A stretch of DNA of 64,000 bases from RGIG426 sp045598065. GTDB lineage: Bacteria; Bacillota; Clostridia; Oscillospirales; Acutalibacteraceae. Location: assembly GCA_045598065.1 (NCBI GenBank), contig JAZLLJ010000085.1, forward strand, positions 9,952-73,951, read 5' to 3'. A program made the position numbers and the translations under genes. Shown here in pieces: positions 16,652-25,152 of this stretch. The notes below the pieces were generated by a model. That model made no database searches. It had not been told where the DNA came from and saw nothing but the letters and a program-made list of their open reading frames with translations. How positions within the stretch are numbered: position 1 is the first letter of the stretch; each line of letters opens with the position of its first letter.

Positions 16652-18223
16652 TTACTTATCGTTGCGAGAAAGGGCATACTCGAATGCATCCACCAACGCA
16701 AGGAACGAGGCTTCCACCACGTCGGTGGAAACGCCCACGGTCACAAACACATTTTTTTCTCCGTCGGTAGTCTCCATCAACACACGCGTGGTGGCGTCGG
16801 TCGCTTTGTTGGTCTCAAGCACACGCACCTTGTAGTCGCTCATACGCAACTCGCCGATTTCGGGATAAAACGCGGTAAGCGCCTCGCGCATCGCCGTATC
16901 AAGCGCGTGCAACGGGCCGATACCCATCGCGCCGGCCGTTTGCGTTTTGCCGTCCACTTCAATTTTGATGACAGCGGTGGATTGGCGTTCACCATCCGGC
17001 GCAGGAAAATCCTCGCTCGATTTGTACATAATCACGTTAAAGTGGGGTTTCCACTTGCCGAGAAACCGTTTCACCAGCAATTCAAAACTGGCATCCGCGC
17101 CCTCATACTGATAGCCTGCATATTCCCGTTGTTTTACTTCTTCGATAAAGGCAGCGGTTTCGGGGGATTGCTTTGTCAGTTCCGGCGCAAACTTGTGCAA
17201 CCGCGGCAAAACGGTGCCGCGCCCTGCCACTTCGCTGAGCAAAAACCGGCGCTCGTTACCGACAAGCGACGGCTCGATATGCTCAAACGATGCCGGCTTT
17301 TTCATCACCGCATCCACGTGCATTCCGCCTTTGTGAGCAAACGCGCATTTGCCGACGTACGGCATACTGCGCTGCATCCGAATATTGGAAATTTCGGCGA
17401 TGTCACCGGCGGCGCGTTTCATATCGCTCAGTTTCACGCCGCAATCGCAATCGCATTTAAACGTCAGGTTGCCGATAACCGTGGTCAGCGCCGCGTTGCC
17501 GCACCGCTCACCAAGGCCCAAAAACGTTCCCTGCACGTGGGTGACACCCACATCCACCGCCGCAAGGGTGGAGGCCGCGGCACAGCCACTGTCGTTATGG
17601 CAGTGAATACCCAGCGTAACGTTCGGGAACGCCGCTTTCACTGCCGTCGTTGTGGCTTTAATCTCATCTGGCAGCGTACCGCCGTTGGTATCGCACAGAC
17701 ACAGCACGTCCACACCGGCATCGTTCGCCGCCGAAAGCACCGAAAGCGCGTACTCGCCGTCTTCCCGATAGCCGTCGAAGAAATGCTCGGCATCAAAGAT
17801 GACTTCGCGACCGGCGGCTTTAAGATACGTCACCGTGTCGTGCACCATTCGAAGATTTTCGGCTTTGTCAATCTGCAAAATCTCGGTCACGTGGGACACG
17901 GAGGCTTTGCCCACCACCGCCACCGCCGGCGTGTCCGCAAACAGCAGGGTTTGGAGATTTTTGTCCTTCTCCGCCGGCGTAAAAGGATGCACCGTCGCGC
18001 CGAACGCGCAAAGTTTTGCCTTCTTCGGCGGATTTTCTTTCAGCGCCTCAAAAAAATGAAGATCTTTCGGATTAGAAGCCGGGTTGCCCGCTTCGATATA
18101 GGTTACGCCGAACGCATCCAGCGTGCGGACAATATGCAATTTGTCCTGCAACGAATAGGAGATGGTCTCCGCCTGGGAGCCGTCTCGCAAAGTCGTATCG
18201 AAAATGGCAATTTGTTTTTTCAA
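16652..18223 (-). CDS. cimA: (R)-Citramalate synthase
   Basis: This enzyme condenses pyruvate with acetyl-CoA to citramalate, the threonine-independent entry to isoleucine. The 523 residues comprise an HMGL-like barrel and a C-terminal LeuA-type regulatory domain. IAIFDTTLRDGSQAE (about 5-19), GIHCHNDSGCA and AHKGGMHVDAVMK are diagnostic. An open frame runs up to 18376, but the promoter at 18252-18279 lies inside that extension, and the only start with correct spacing after GAAAGGAGG is TTG at 18223 (eight bases). Isopropylmalate synthase (LeuA) and AksA are the alternatives, but the IEAGNPASN block and length favour CimA. No other ilv/leu genes are adjacent. Confidence 0.9.
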   Translation of the reverse strand: MKKQIAIFDTTLRDGSQAETISYSLQDKLHIVRTLDAFGVTYIEAGNPASNPKDLHFFEALKENPPKKAKLCAFGATVHPFTPAEKDKNLQTLLFADTPAVAVVGKASVSHVTEILQIDKAENLRMVHDTVTYLKAAGREVIFDAEHFFDGYREDGEYALSVLSAANDAGVDVLCLCDTNGGTLPDEIKATTTAVKAAFPNVTLGIHCHNDSGCAAASTLAAVDVGVTHVQGTFLGLGERCGNAALTTVIGNLTFKCDCDCGVKLSDMKRAAGDIAEISNIRMQRSMPYVGKCAFAHKGGMHVDAVMKKPASFEHIEPSLVGNERRFLLSEVAGRGTVLPRLHKFAPELTKQSPETAAFIEEVKQREYAGYQYEGADASFELLVKRFLGKWKPHFNVIMYKSSEDFPAPDGERQSTAVIKIEVDGKTQTAGAMGIGPLHALDTAMREALTAFYPEIGELRMSDYKVRVLETNKATDATTRVLMETTDGEKNVFVTVGVSTDVVEASFLALVDAFEYALSRNDK

Positions 18224-18251
18224 CAACGCCGCCTCCTTTCCTTGAAATTTT

Positions 18252-18279
18252 ATTATAGCACAGTTTTCCGAAAAATCAA
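18252..18279 (-). promoter_or_regulatory. Promoter of cimA
   Basis: Minus strand TTGATT (18274-18279), 16-base spacer, TATAAT (18252-18257). It lies upstream of the TTG start and supports it. Confidence 0.65.
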
Positions 18280-18298
18280 AGGTTTTTTGATAAGCAAA

Positions 18299-18322
18299 AG
18301 CCACCCGCGTAATCGGGTGGCT
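18299..18322 (-). terminator. Hairpin after the CPA2 antiporter gene
   Basis: A 9-bp stem (AGCCACCCG / CGGGTGGCT) lies 61 bases after the stop codon, with only a weak T-run. A second imperfect palindrome (GGGAC...GTCCC) lies at 18348-18372. Confidence 0.45.
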
Positions 18323-18382
18323 TGAAATCGTCATCAAAACTCTTTCAAGGGACGTCGAGAGAACCGTCCCCTGCAAAGGAAA

Positions 18383-19639
18383 TCACTGCGCGGTTTTCTT
18401 TTTCCTCTTCTTGCCAAAACAGGTGTTAAGCAAAATCGGGCACAGCACCGACGAGGTGAGGATCAGAAAAATCGTCGCCGCAAGCGGATCAATTCCAAGC
18501 AGTTTTCCGTCGGCATCCGTATAAATGAGCGCCGAACCGGCGGCATACACCGCAAGCGCCACCTCGCCACGAGCTATCATTCCGCATCCGATGGTCAGCG
18601 ACTCGCGGCGCGGCATTTTACAAACACGTCCCACGCCGGCGCAACCGAGGATTTTGCCGGCAATACCCAAAATCACAAACGCCAAGCAGAACCACAAATC
18701 CGAAATCCTAAACTGGCTGAAATCCGCGCTGATGCCGATATACGCAAAGAAAATCGGGGTAAAAATCATATAGCCGGACACCACCACTTTGCGGTCCACA
18801 AACGAGGTGTCTTCCAGCCCACTGAGCATAATGCCTGCCATATACGCGCCGGTAATCGCGGCCACTCCGAAATACTCCTCGGCATAAAACGCAAACAAAA
18901 AGCACAGCGCGAACGCCAAAATACTGGTGCGGCGACGGTGTGGCCGCGTTTTGCCAAGCCAACGGAACAGCGAACGGAACAACAGACCAAATCCAACGGC
19001 AAACACGAAAAACCCCACCGTGCGACCGAGCGTCGCCCAAATGCTACCGCCGCTTTTCAGATTGGTCACGACACTCAAAACGAGAATACCGAGCACGTCG
19101 TCGATAATGGCGGCACTTAAAATCACCGTTCCCACCGGCGTTTGCAGTTTTTTCAGTTCTCGCAGCGTTTCCACCGTGATGCCCACGCTGGTCGCGGTGA
19201 GAATGCAGCCGACGAACAACGCATTATACACAACATGCGGATCGGAAGCCGCGGAAAGTCCGCCTTTCATAAAGAACAGCGCGCCCACCGTGCCGAGAAT
19301 TAACGGCGCCAGTACGCCGCCGCAAGCAATCACGGCCGCTTTTGTGCCGCTTTTTTTAAGTTCCGTCAAGTTGGTTTCGAGACCGCTGGAAAACAGCACC
19401 AAACACGCGCCCACTTGTGCGAACACGTGGAGCGCATCCATTTCCGCTTCGGTAGGAGCGATGATTCCGTCGATGCCGAGCGGAAGCGCCGACACGATGG
19501 CCGGTCCGACAAGAAGGCCTGCAATAACCATGCCGACCACTTGCGGAAATCCATAGTGGCGAGTGACAAGGCCGAAGAATTTGGTGGCGAGCAAAATGAC
19601 CGCCAAATCAAACACCACGTTCATCACGTTAAATTCCAC
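18383..19639 (-). CDS. Cation:proton antiporter (CPA2, Kef/NapA type)
   Basis: This is a membrane antiporter exchanging Na+ or K+ for protons. The 418-residue protein has about twelve hydrophobic segments; FPQVVGMVIAGLLVGP near the N-terminus, SAAIIDDVLGILVLS (the paired Asp ion-binding motif, DD) and the AITGAYMAGIML block are typical of CPA2. No C-terminal TrkA-N domain is present; it ends in a basic GKKRKKK tail. The start is unclear. The frame is open back into the tRNA gene, but GAGGAGGTGGAG lies just before an in-frame GTG at 19639, which I chose; ATG at 19624 and ATG at 19669 are alternatives. It follows tRNA-Thr and its terminator, so it has either its own weak promoter or read-through. 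Confidence 0.85.
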   Translation of the reverse strand: MEFNVMNVVFDLAVILLATKFFGLVTRHYGFPQVVGMVIAGLLVGPAIVSALPLGIDGIIAPTEAEMDALHVFAQVGACLVLFSSGLETNLTELKKSGTKAAVIACGGVLAPLILGTVGALFFMKGGLSAASDPHVVYNALFVGCILTATSVGITVETLRELKKLQTPVGTVILSAAIIDDVLGILVLSVVTNLKSGGSIWATLGRTVGFFVFAVGFGLLFRSLFRWLGKTRPHRRRTSILAFALCFLFAFYAEEYFGVAAITGAYMAGIMLSGLEDTSFVDRKVVVSGYMIFTPIFFAYIGISADFSQFRISDLWFCLAFVILGIAGKILGCAGVGRVCKMPRRESLTIGCGMIARGEVALAVYAAGSALIYTDADGKLLGIDPLAATIFLILTSSVLCPILLNTCFGKKRKKKTAQ

Positions 19640-19674
19640 TTTGCACTCCACCTCCTCAAAAAATCCCATAGGAA

Positions 19675-19700
19675 AACCCCCGAACCGAAATTCGGGGGTT
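19675..19700 (-). terminator. Terminator of tRNA-Thr
   Basis: A 10-bp stem (AACCCCCGAA / TTCGGGGGTT) begins at the CCA end of the tRNA and is followed by TTTTCC on the minus strand. Confidence 0.8.
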
Positions 19701-19775
19701 GGAGCTACTGATCCGATTCGAACGGACGACCTGCTCATTACGAGTGAGCTGCTCTACCAGCTGAGCCACAGTAGC
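19700..19775 (-). tRNA. tRNA-Thr (anticodon CGT)
   Basis: A complete cloverleaf on the minus strand: acceptor GCTACTG/CAGTAGC, D-arm GCTCAGCTGGTAGAGC, anticodon stem GCTCA/TGAGC with loop CTCGTAA (anticodon CGT, reading ACG), T-loop TTCGAAT, discriminator T and an encoded CCA. It has its own promoter and terminator. Confidence 0.96.
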
Positions 19776-19790
19776 ATCTGAACATCGTCC

Positions 19791-19819
19791 ATTATAACAA
19801 ACCGATTTCGTTTCGTCAA
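19791..19819 (-). promoter_or_regulatory. Promoter of tRNA-Thr
   Basis: Minus strand TTGACG (19814-19819), 17-base spacer, TATAAT (19791-19796), 15 bases before the tRNA 5' end. Confidence 0.8.
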
Positions 19820-19855
19820 GGCTTTTTTTATTTTTCTTAAAAGATACAAAAAAAG

Positions 19856-19880
19856 GCGCCCCAAACGACGTTTGGGGCGC
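19856..19880 (-). terminator. Terminator of the lysine-riboswitch transporter gene
   Basis: The near-perfect stem GCGCCCCAAACG / CGTTTGGGGCGC is followed on the minus strand by a run of seven T. Confidence 0.88.
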
Positions 19881-19897
19881 GTTTGCATTTCGGAAAT

Positions 19898-21535
19898 TTA
19901 TTCCGCTTTTGCGGTTTTTTCTTTGCCGGAGTTCTTCTGAATAAAGAAGATAACCACCAGCACGCCAGCCATAATCGCGAACGAAGAAATCAGCGTAACG
20001 GCAAGGTTCTTGGACAAACCGGCAATGATGTAGCCAACGAAAGACACCGCCGCCACCGTCAGCGCGTAAGGCAACTGGGTGGACACGTGGTCGATATGGT
20101 TACATTGTGCACCGGCAGAGGACATAATTGTCGTATCCGAGATGGGCGAGCAGTGGTCACCGCACACAGAACCGGCGAGGCAGGCGGACATCGAAACGGT
20201 GCCGAGCACGCTTCCCACCGGGAAAATCGCCAACACAATCGGGATGAGGATACCGAACGTACCCCACGACGTACCGGTCGCAAACGAAATCACGCACGCC
20301 ACCAAAAAGATGATTGCCGGCAGGAAGTTCGAAAGCGATTCCGCCGACGCCAACGTGGTTTGCACAAACGTGTTGGAATCCAACAAACCGGTCATGTTTT
20401 TCAGCGTGGTCGCCATCGTCAGAATGAGGATGGCAGGAACCATGGCGATAAAGCCCTGCGGAATGCACTCCATCGCTTCCTTGAAGCTCACCACACGACG
20501 GCAGAGGAAGTACACAATCGCAACCACAAGCGCCACAATACCGCCCCACGGCAAACCCAAGGTGGCATCGGTGTTGGAGAAGGCATCGACAAAGCCCATA
20601 GAAGCATCATATTTTTCCGGAGTGAACACCCAGTCATCGCCATACATGCAACGGCCGACGTACACGAGCGAAATTACGCAAACGATAATCAACACGATAA
20701 CCGGCAAAATCAAATCGATAACCTTGCCTTTACCGGTGGATTCTTCTTTTTTGGTGTCTGCTTTGCCGGTGGTGAACAAATCACCGTTGTCGGCGTTTCT
20801 CTCGAATTTTTTCATCGGACCGTAATCCATCTTCATCAGCGTAATGGCAATGATGAAACCGAAGGTCAGCAACGAATACAAGTTGTACGGAATCGCCTGG
20901 CAGAACAGTTTAATGCCGCTCGTTCCCTCCGGCGCATAGCCGGAAACCGCCGCCGCCCACGAGGAAATCGGAGCAATCATACACACCGGCGCGGCGGTCG
21001 CATCGATAAGGTACGCCAATTTCGCACGGGAAATTTTCGCCTTGTCGGTCACAGGACGCATGACCGCACCGACGGTCAGGCAGTTGAAATAGTCATCGAT
21101 AAAGATGAGCACGCCGAGAACAAAGGTGCACAGCGCGGCGCCGACTTTGCTTTTCACGTGCTTTGCCGCCCACTCGCCGAAGGCTTTAGAAGCGCCGGTT
21201 TTGTTAATCAGCGCCACCAAAATACCGAGAATAACAAGGAAGATGAAGATGCCCGCTTGATTGGACACCGCGGAAACAAATCCCTCGTTGGTCAGTTTGT
21301 TCACCGCACCAATCGGGCTGAAGTTCGCCGCAAGCAAACCGCCAAACACAATGCCGATGAACAAAGACGAATACGCTTCTTTTGTCAACAGCGCCAAGCC
21401 GATAGCGATAATCGGCGGCAACAGCGACCACAGCGTTCCTGTCGGGCTCGTAATGGAGCCGGTAAAGGAACACACCCAGGCAAACGCGGCGATGAACGCC
21501 ACGAAAATGCCGATTTTGGGCAACGTTTTTTTCAT
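19898..21535 (-). CDS. NhaC-family transporter under lysine riboswitch (probable lysine transporter)
   Basis: This is a 545-residue membrane transporter of the NhaC superfamily with about twelve hydrophobic segments. Family blocks include FLVILGILVALINKTGASKA, VLIFIDDYFNCLTVG, APVCMIAPISSWAAAVSG, FATGTSWGTFGILIPI and GSVCGDHCSPISDTTIMSSAG. Automatic annotation would call it a Na+/H+ antiporter. However, a complete lysine (L-box) riboswitch with a terminator precedes it, and NhaC-type proteins with an L-box were proposed to be lysine transporters (LysW). ATG at 21535 follows GGAGGAAAG by four to eight bases; the upstream ATGs overlap that site. It is a single-gene unit with its own promoter and terminator. 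Lysine uptake is inference from regulation. Confidence 0.85.
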   Translation of the reverse strand: MKKTLPKIGIFVAFIAAFAWVCSFTGSITSPTGTLWSLLPPIIAIGLALLTKEAYSSLFIGIVFGGLLAANFSPIGAVNKLTNEGFVSAVSNQAGIFIFLVILGILVALINKTGASKAFGEWAAKHVKSKVGAALCTFVLGVLIFIDDYFNCLTVGAVMRPVTDKAKISRAKLAYLIDATAAPVCMIAPISSWAAAVSGYAPEGTSGIKLFCQAIPYNLYSLLTFGFIIAITLMKMDYGPMKKFERNADNGDLFTTGKADTKKEESTGKGKVIDLILPVIVLIIVCVISLVYVGRCMYGDDWVFTPEKYDASMGFVDAFSNTDATLGLPWGGIVALVVAIVYFLCRRVVSFKEAMECIPQGFIAMVPAILILTMATTLKNMTGLLDSNTFVQTTLASAESLSNFLPAIIFLVACVISFATGTSWGTFGILIPIVLAIFPVGSVLGTVSMSACLAGSVCGDHCSPISDTTIMSSAGAQCNHIDHVSTQLPYALTVAAVSFVGYIIAGLSKNLAVTLISSFAIMAGVLVVIFFIQKNSGKEKTAKAE

Positions 21536-21585
21536 TTTTCTTTCCTCCATTTTCAATAGGGATAAAAGCGGTGGTGCAAAAGAAA

Positions 21586-21612
21586 AAGGTCACGGCAGAG
21601 CGCCGCAACCTT
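21586..21612 (-). terminator. Riboswitch expression-platform terminator
   Basis: Minus strand stem AAGGT-TG-CGGC / GCCG-TG-ACCTT followed by TTTTTC, between the lysine aptamer and the coding region. It would stop transcription when lysine is bound. Confidence 0.75.
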
Positions 21613-21627
21613 TGGTTCCTTTCGGTC

Positions 21628-21786
21628 GATAGCCCTCCACGCAACACGTGACAGTCCGCGGCATATTTTGTCGCGGCCCAACCCCGGCAAAAAACGTCCT
21701 TTTGACGGGATTTCGGCGAAGAACCCTTTTTCCGGTGGCGAAAACGTGCCGTTGTTCCGGATACTGATGCTATTCGCGCCTCTATC
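21628..21786 (-). promoter_or_regulatory. Lysine riboswitch (L-box)
   Basis: About 159 bases on the minus strand match the lysine aptamer. The P1 strands are GATAG (21782-21786 as CTATC on the plus strand) and CTATC. The conserved blocks in order are GAGGCGCGA, AGTATC, AAGGGTTCTTCGCCGAAAT, GCCGGGGTTGG, GGACTGTCAC and GTGGAGGGCTATC. It is preceded by a strong promoter and followed by an intrinsic terminator, the usual arrangement for transcriptional control by lysine. Confidence 0.92.
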
Positions 21787-21803
21787 TCTATTTATTTGTG
21801 TGC

Positions 21804-21832
21804 ATTATACCGCCCACGCGGACGGTTGTCAA
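21804..21832 (-). promoter_or_regulatory. Promoter of the lysine riboswitch unit
   Basis: Minus strand TTGACA (21827-21832), 17-base spacer, TATAAT (21804-21809); a consensus sigma-A promoter. Confidence 0.88.
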
Positions 21833-21876
21833 CAATTTTTTACATTTTTCACCCAATTTTGACGGCCACACGGCGA

Positions 21877-23688
21877 TTATTCGTCATCCAGTTTGAGCAC
21901 CGCCATAAACGCCTCCGGCGGCACTTCCACCGAGCCGAGTTGGCGCATCTTTTTCTTGCCCTCTTTTTGTTTTTCGAGCAATTTTTTCTTACGGGTGATA
22001 TCGCCGCCATAGCACTTGGCAAGCACGTCTTTGCGCATCGCTTTCACCGTTTCGCGCGCAATGATTTTGCCGCCGATAGCCGCTTGAATCGGCACTTCGA
22101 ACAGTTGTCGCGGAATATGCTCTTTCAGCCGCTCGCACAATTTGCGCGCACGAGCATAGGCATTGTCGGCAAACACGATGAAGGACAGCGCATCCACCAC
22201 TTCGCCGTTCAAGAGGATGTCCAGTTTCACGAGCGACGAGGTAGCAAATCCTTTGAGTTCGTAATCGAAACTGGCGTAGCCCTTCGTCCGCGATTTGAGC
22301 GCATCGAAAAAGTCGTAGACAATTTCATTGAGCGGCAATTCGTAGTGAATATCCACGCGCGTAGGATCGATATACTTCATATCCTTAAACACACCGCGGC
22401 GCTGTTGGCACAGTTCCATAATGTTGCCCACATAGTCGTTCGGCGCGTAGATGTGCGCTTCCGCGATCGGCTCTTCCGCCAGGCGAATACTGCCGGGATC
22501 GGGGTAGTTCGTGGGGTTGTCCACCATTACAACCGAACCGTCGTTCATCGTCAGGCGATATTCCACGCTCGGCGCGGTGGTAATGAGGTCAAGATTAAAC
22601 TCACGCTCCAACCGCTCTTGGATAATCTCCATATGCAAAAGTCCCAAAAAACCGCAGCGGAAGCCAAACCCAAGCGCCACCGACGTTTCCGGCTCAAAGG
22701 AGAGCGAGGCATCGTTGAGTTGCAAACGTTCCAACGCCTCGCGCAAGTCGGGGTATTTCGCGCCGTCCGACGGGAAAATGCCGCAGAACACCATCGGGTT
22801 CGCTTTGCGATAACCGGGAAGCGGCGCAGCGGCAGGATTGGTTGCAAGCGTCACCGTATCGCCCACACGGGCATCCGATGCCGTTTTGATGGAAGCGGCA
22901 ATATAGCCCACCTGACCGGCGGACAACTCTTTGGCCGGCTCCAACTTGCCGGGACGCATAATGCCCACTTCCACCACGTCGAACTCCGCGCCGGTCGCCA
23001 TCATGCGAATGCGGTCGCCGGCTTTAAGCGTACCTTCCATCACGCGGATATAGACGATCACGCCGCGATAGCTGTCGTAATAACTGTCAAAAATCAAAGC
23101 GGACAGCGGTTTTTCGCTGTCGCCGGAGGGAGACGGAATCATCGTGACGATCTGTTCCAACACTTCCTCAATGTTGAGGCCTGCTTTTGCCGAAATACAC
23201 GGTGCGGCGGAAGCGTCAATGCCGATAATATCCTCGATTTCCGTCCGCACCCGTTCGGGATCGGCGGCAGGCAAGTCGATTTTGTTGATGACCGGCACGA
23301 TCTCCAACCCGTGTTCCACCGCAAGATAGGTGTTGGCGAGCGTTTGGGCTTCGATGCCCTGCGACGCATCCACCACCAAAAGCGCCCCCTCGCACGCCGC
23401 CAAACTGCGAGACACTTCGTAGTTAAAGTCCACATGGCCGGGCGTGTCGATGAGGTTTAGAGTATAGGTTTCACCGTCGTTTGCGGTGTAGGACATCGTA
23501 ACAGCGTGGGCTTTAATGGTAATGCCTCGCTCACGCTCCAAATCCATACTGTCGAGCAGTTGGTCTTCCATATCGCGCAGCGCGACCGTTTGGGTTTTTT
23601 CCAAAAGGCGGTCGGCAAGCGTGGATTTTCCGTGGTCGATATGGGCAACAATACAAAAGTTGCGCGTTTTGTCAAGCGGTGTGGCCAT
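21877..23688 (-). CDS. lepA: Elongation factor 4 (LepA)
   Basis: This is a translational GTPase that acts on stalled or assembling ribosomes, 603 residues, the normal size. The P-loop block NFCIVAHIDHGKSTLADRL is near the N-terminus, with LIDTPGHVDFNYEVSRS and NKIDLPAADPERV following. The LepA-specific C-terminal domain ends with QREGKKKMRQLGSVEVP-like sequence (KEGKKKMRQLGSVEVPPE). ATG at 23688 is chosen over the longer frame because AAGGAG lies eight bases upstream, and the extension would begin inside the preceding terminator. It stands alone between the cdaR terminator and the lysine riboswitch promoter. Confidence 0.97.
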   Translation of the reverse strand: MATPLDKTRNFCIVAHIDHGKSTLADRLLEKTQTVALRDMEDQLLDSMDLERERGITIKAHAVTMSYTANDGETYTLNLIDTPGHVDFNYEVSRSLAACEGALLVVDASQGIEAQTLANTYLAVEHGLEIVPVINKIDLPAADPERVRTEIEDIIGIDASAAPCISAKAGLNIEEVLEQIVTMIPSPSGDSEKPLSALIFDSYYDSYRGVIVYIRVMEGTLKAGDRIRMMATGAEFDVVEVGIMRPGKLEPAKELSAGQVGYIAASIKTASDARVGDTVTLATNPAAAPLPGYRKANPMVFCGIFPSDGAKYPDLREALERLQLNDASLSFEPETSVALGFGFRCGFLGLLHMEIIQERLEREFNLDLITTAPSVEYRLTMNDGSVVMVDNPTNYPDPGSIRLAEEPIAEAHIYAPNDYVGNIMELCQQRRGVFKDMKYIDPTRVDIHYELPLNEIVYDFFDALKSRTKGYASFDYELKGFATSSLVKLDILLNGEVVDALSFIVFADNAYARARKLCERLKEHIPRQLFEVPIQAAIGGKIIARETVKAMRKDVLAKCYGGDITRKKKLLEKQKEGKKKMRQLGSVEVPPEAFMAVLKLDDE

Positions 23689-23744
23689 AAGGCACGCTCC
23701 TTCCTGGGGTTTGCGAAAAACCGTTGAAATACAAGGCTTTTCCG

Positions 23745-23780
23745 AAAAAAGCGGAAACCACATACGCGGCTTCCGCTTTT
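23745..23780 (-). terminator. Terminator of cdaA-cdaR
   Basis: The minus strand AAAAGCGGAA...TTCCGCTTTTTTC hairpin with a T-run lies about 40 bases after the cdaR stop. Confidence 0.75.
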
Positions 23781-23820
23781 ACAAACGGTAATATTGTTCA
23801 AGAATTATACTTTCGGTAGT

Positions 23821-25152
23821 CTACGATAACAACACACTGACCTGTATGCCGGCTTCGTTTTCTCCATAGTAGAACCAGCCGTCGGAAACAGCAAGCATCC
23901 GGACGATGCCTTTGGTGTTTTTCAGGCCTTTTTCTTTGGTGCCGGCCAAATCCACCGTCACTCTCGCCTTGTCGTTCGAGACGTTTTCGAGTGCTTCCTC
24001 GCTTCCGTAAAAGTCAATATTCACTTTTTGTTCCACTACCGCCGTCTTTTTCTTTTCGGTGTTGTTGATAAATGAAACGGTACTGTCGTCCAACGTCACC
24101 GTCACCGTTTTTTTCGTATAGGCGCTGAGGTCCAACGTCACCGTCGCCGTCACCTCGGCGACGTTTTCTTCAAGTGTGACGCCGTCCTGCAGAGGAACGG
24201 TGACTTCTTTCTCGTATTTTTGTCCGACCAAATGATCAAAATCCAACTGGTCCACCACCAACGTGTCGGACAATTCGTTAATATCGTCCTGGTTTCCGAT
24301 TACTTTCACTATTGCCGGCGAAACGGAGAAAATCTCTCTGTTGTTGCGAATGGTATCCGGCGCGTTGTGCCACTCCACGTCCAACGTTACGTCTTTGTAG
24401 AAGCACACCTCTACCCTCACCTCTAACTGCTTGTCCGCCAACTCGTTAATCGTGCAGTTTTCCAGGCTCACTTCCTTACCATTGTCGTCTACCGCTTTCA
24501 GTTCGGGGGTAATATCCTTTGTGTCTCCTAAAGGTTCTTCTTCGGAAACCGTGGCAATCAGTTTTTTAATGTTTTTGACTGTGGTGTGTGGGCCGTAAAC
24601 CGTAACCGTAACTTTTTCGCCGTCATTGACGGGAACATTCGGTTTCGGCGCTTTCAACAGCATCGTATCCGGATCTGCGACTTCCAACGAAGAGGCGTCG
24701 ATCTCGAGTGGGACTTTTGTCTCTTCCCAAGAATCGCACTCAATCTCCAACTGAGCGGGTGTGCAGGACACGATCTCATAGTTCACCACGTTGCTGTTGC
24801 GAGACGCGAGCAAAGCAACTTTTTGTTTGCCGGGTTTTTTTATGGCATCTACGTCCGCTCTTACGCGAATATCTTCGGCGGTCATGCTGCTTATCGTAGA
24901 CCACGGGCCTTTAACGACAACGACAACATTCTCCTTGACCTCGCCCACCAGGCGCAAATCATCGTCGGCAAAGTTTCGTTCGCTGAGGTCCACCGTGACG
25001 GGAACGGTAATCGAACGAGTGCTCAAATCGGGGCTTTGTGTTTTAACGACTGCCCACAAAACCACCGCCATCAGCACCGATACAGCAATCAGCGTCTTGC
25101 GATTATGCATCCATCCGGTGAGTGTCAGTTTTTTTCGCAATGTATCTTTCAT
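23821..25152 (-). CDS. cdaR: YbbR-domain regulator of diadenylate cyclase (CdaR)
   Basis: This membrane-anchored extracytoplasmic protein regulates CdaA. It has 443 residues: a short basic cytoplasmic start, one transmembrane segment (about 18-38, LIAVSVLMAVVLWAVV), then a series of YbbR repeats of about 80-90 residues each with the recurring VTVDLS/VTVTLDLSAY-type strand pattern. Its ATG overlaps the cdaA stop by four bases (ATGA), so the two are translated together. In other Firmicutes glmM follows; here the unit ends with a terminator and lepA. Confidence 0.92.
   Translation of the reverse strand: MKDTLRKKLTLTGWMHNRKTLIAVSVLMAVVLWAVVKTQSPDLSTRSITVPVTVDLSERNFADDDLRLVGEVKENVVVVVKGPWSTISSMTAEDIRVRADVDAIKKPGKQKVALLASRNSNVVNYEIVSCTPAQLEIECDSWEETKVPLEIDASSLEVADPDTMLLKAPKPNVPVNDGEKVTVTVYGPHTTVKNIKKLIATVSEEEPLGDTKDITPELKAVDDNGKEVSLENCTINELADKQLEVRVEVCFYKDVTLDVEWHNAPDTIRNNREIFSVSPAIVKVIGNQDDINELSDTLVVDQLDFDHLVGQKYEKEVTVPLQDGVTLEENVAEVTATVTLDLSAYTKKTVTVTLDDSTVSFINNTEKKKTAVVEQKVNIDFYGSEEALENVSNDKARVTVDLAGTKEKGLKNTKGIVRMLAVSDGWFYYGENEAGIQVSVLLS

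Noticed and set aside
16907..18325. A 472-codon plus-strand open frame
   Set aside because: Antisense shadow of citramalate synthase.
19883..21559. A 558-codon plus-strand open frame
   Set aside because: It is the shadow of the NhaC-family gene, composed mostly of His/Arg/Asn with no motif.
21796..23460. A 554-codon plus-strand open frame
   Set aside because: It is antisense to lepA and overlaps the lysine riboswitch promoter; no coding signs.
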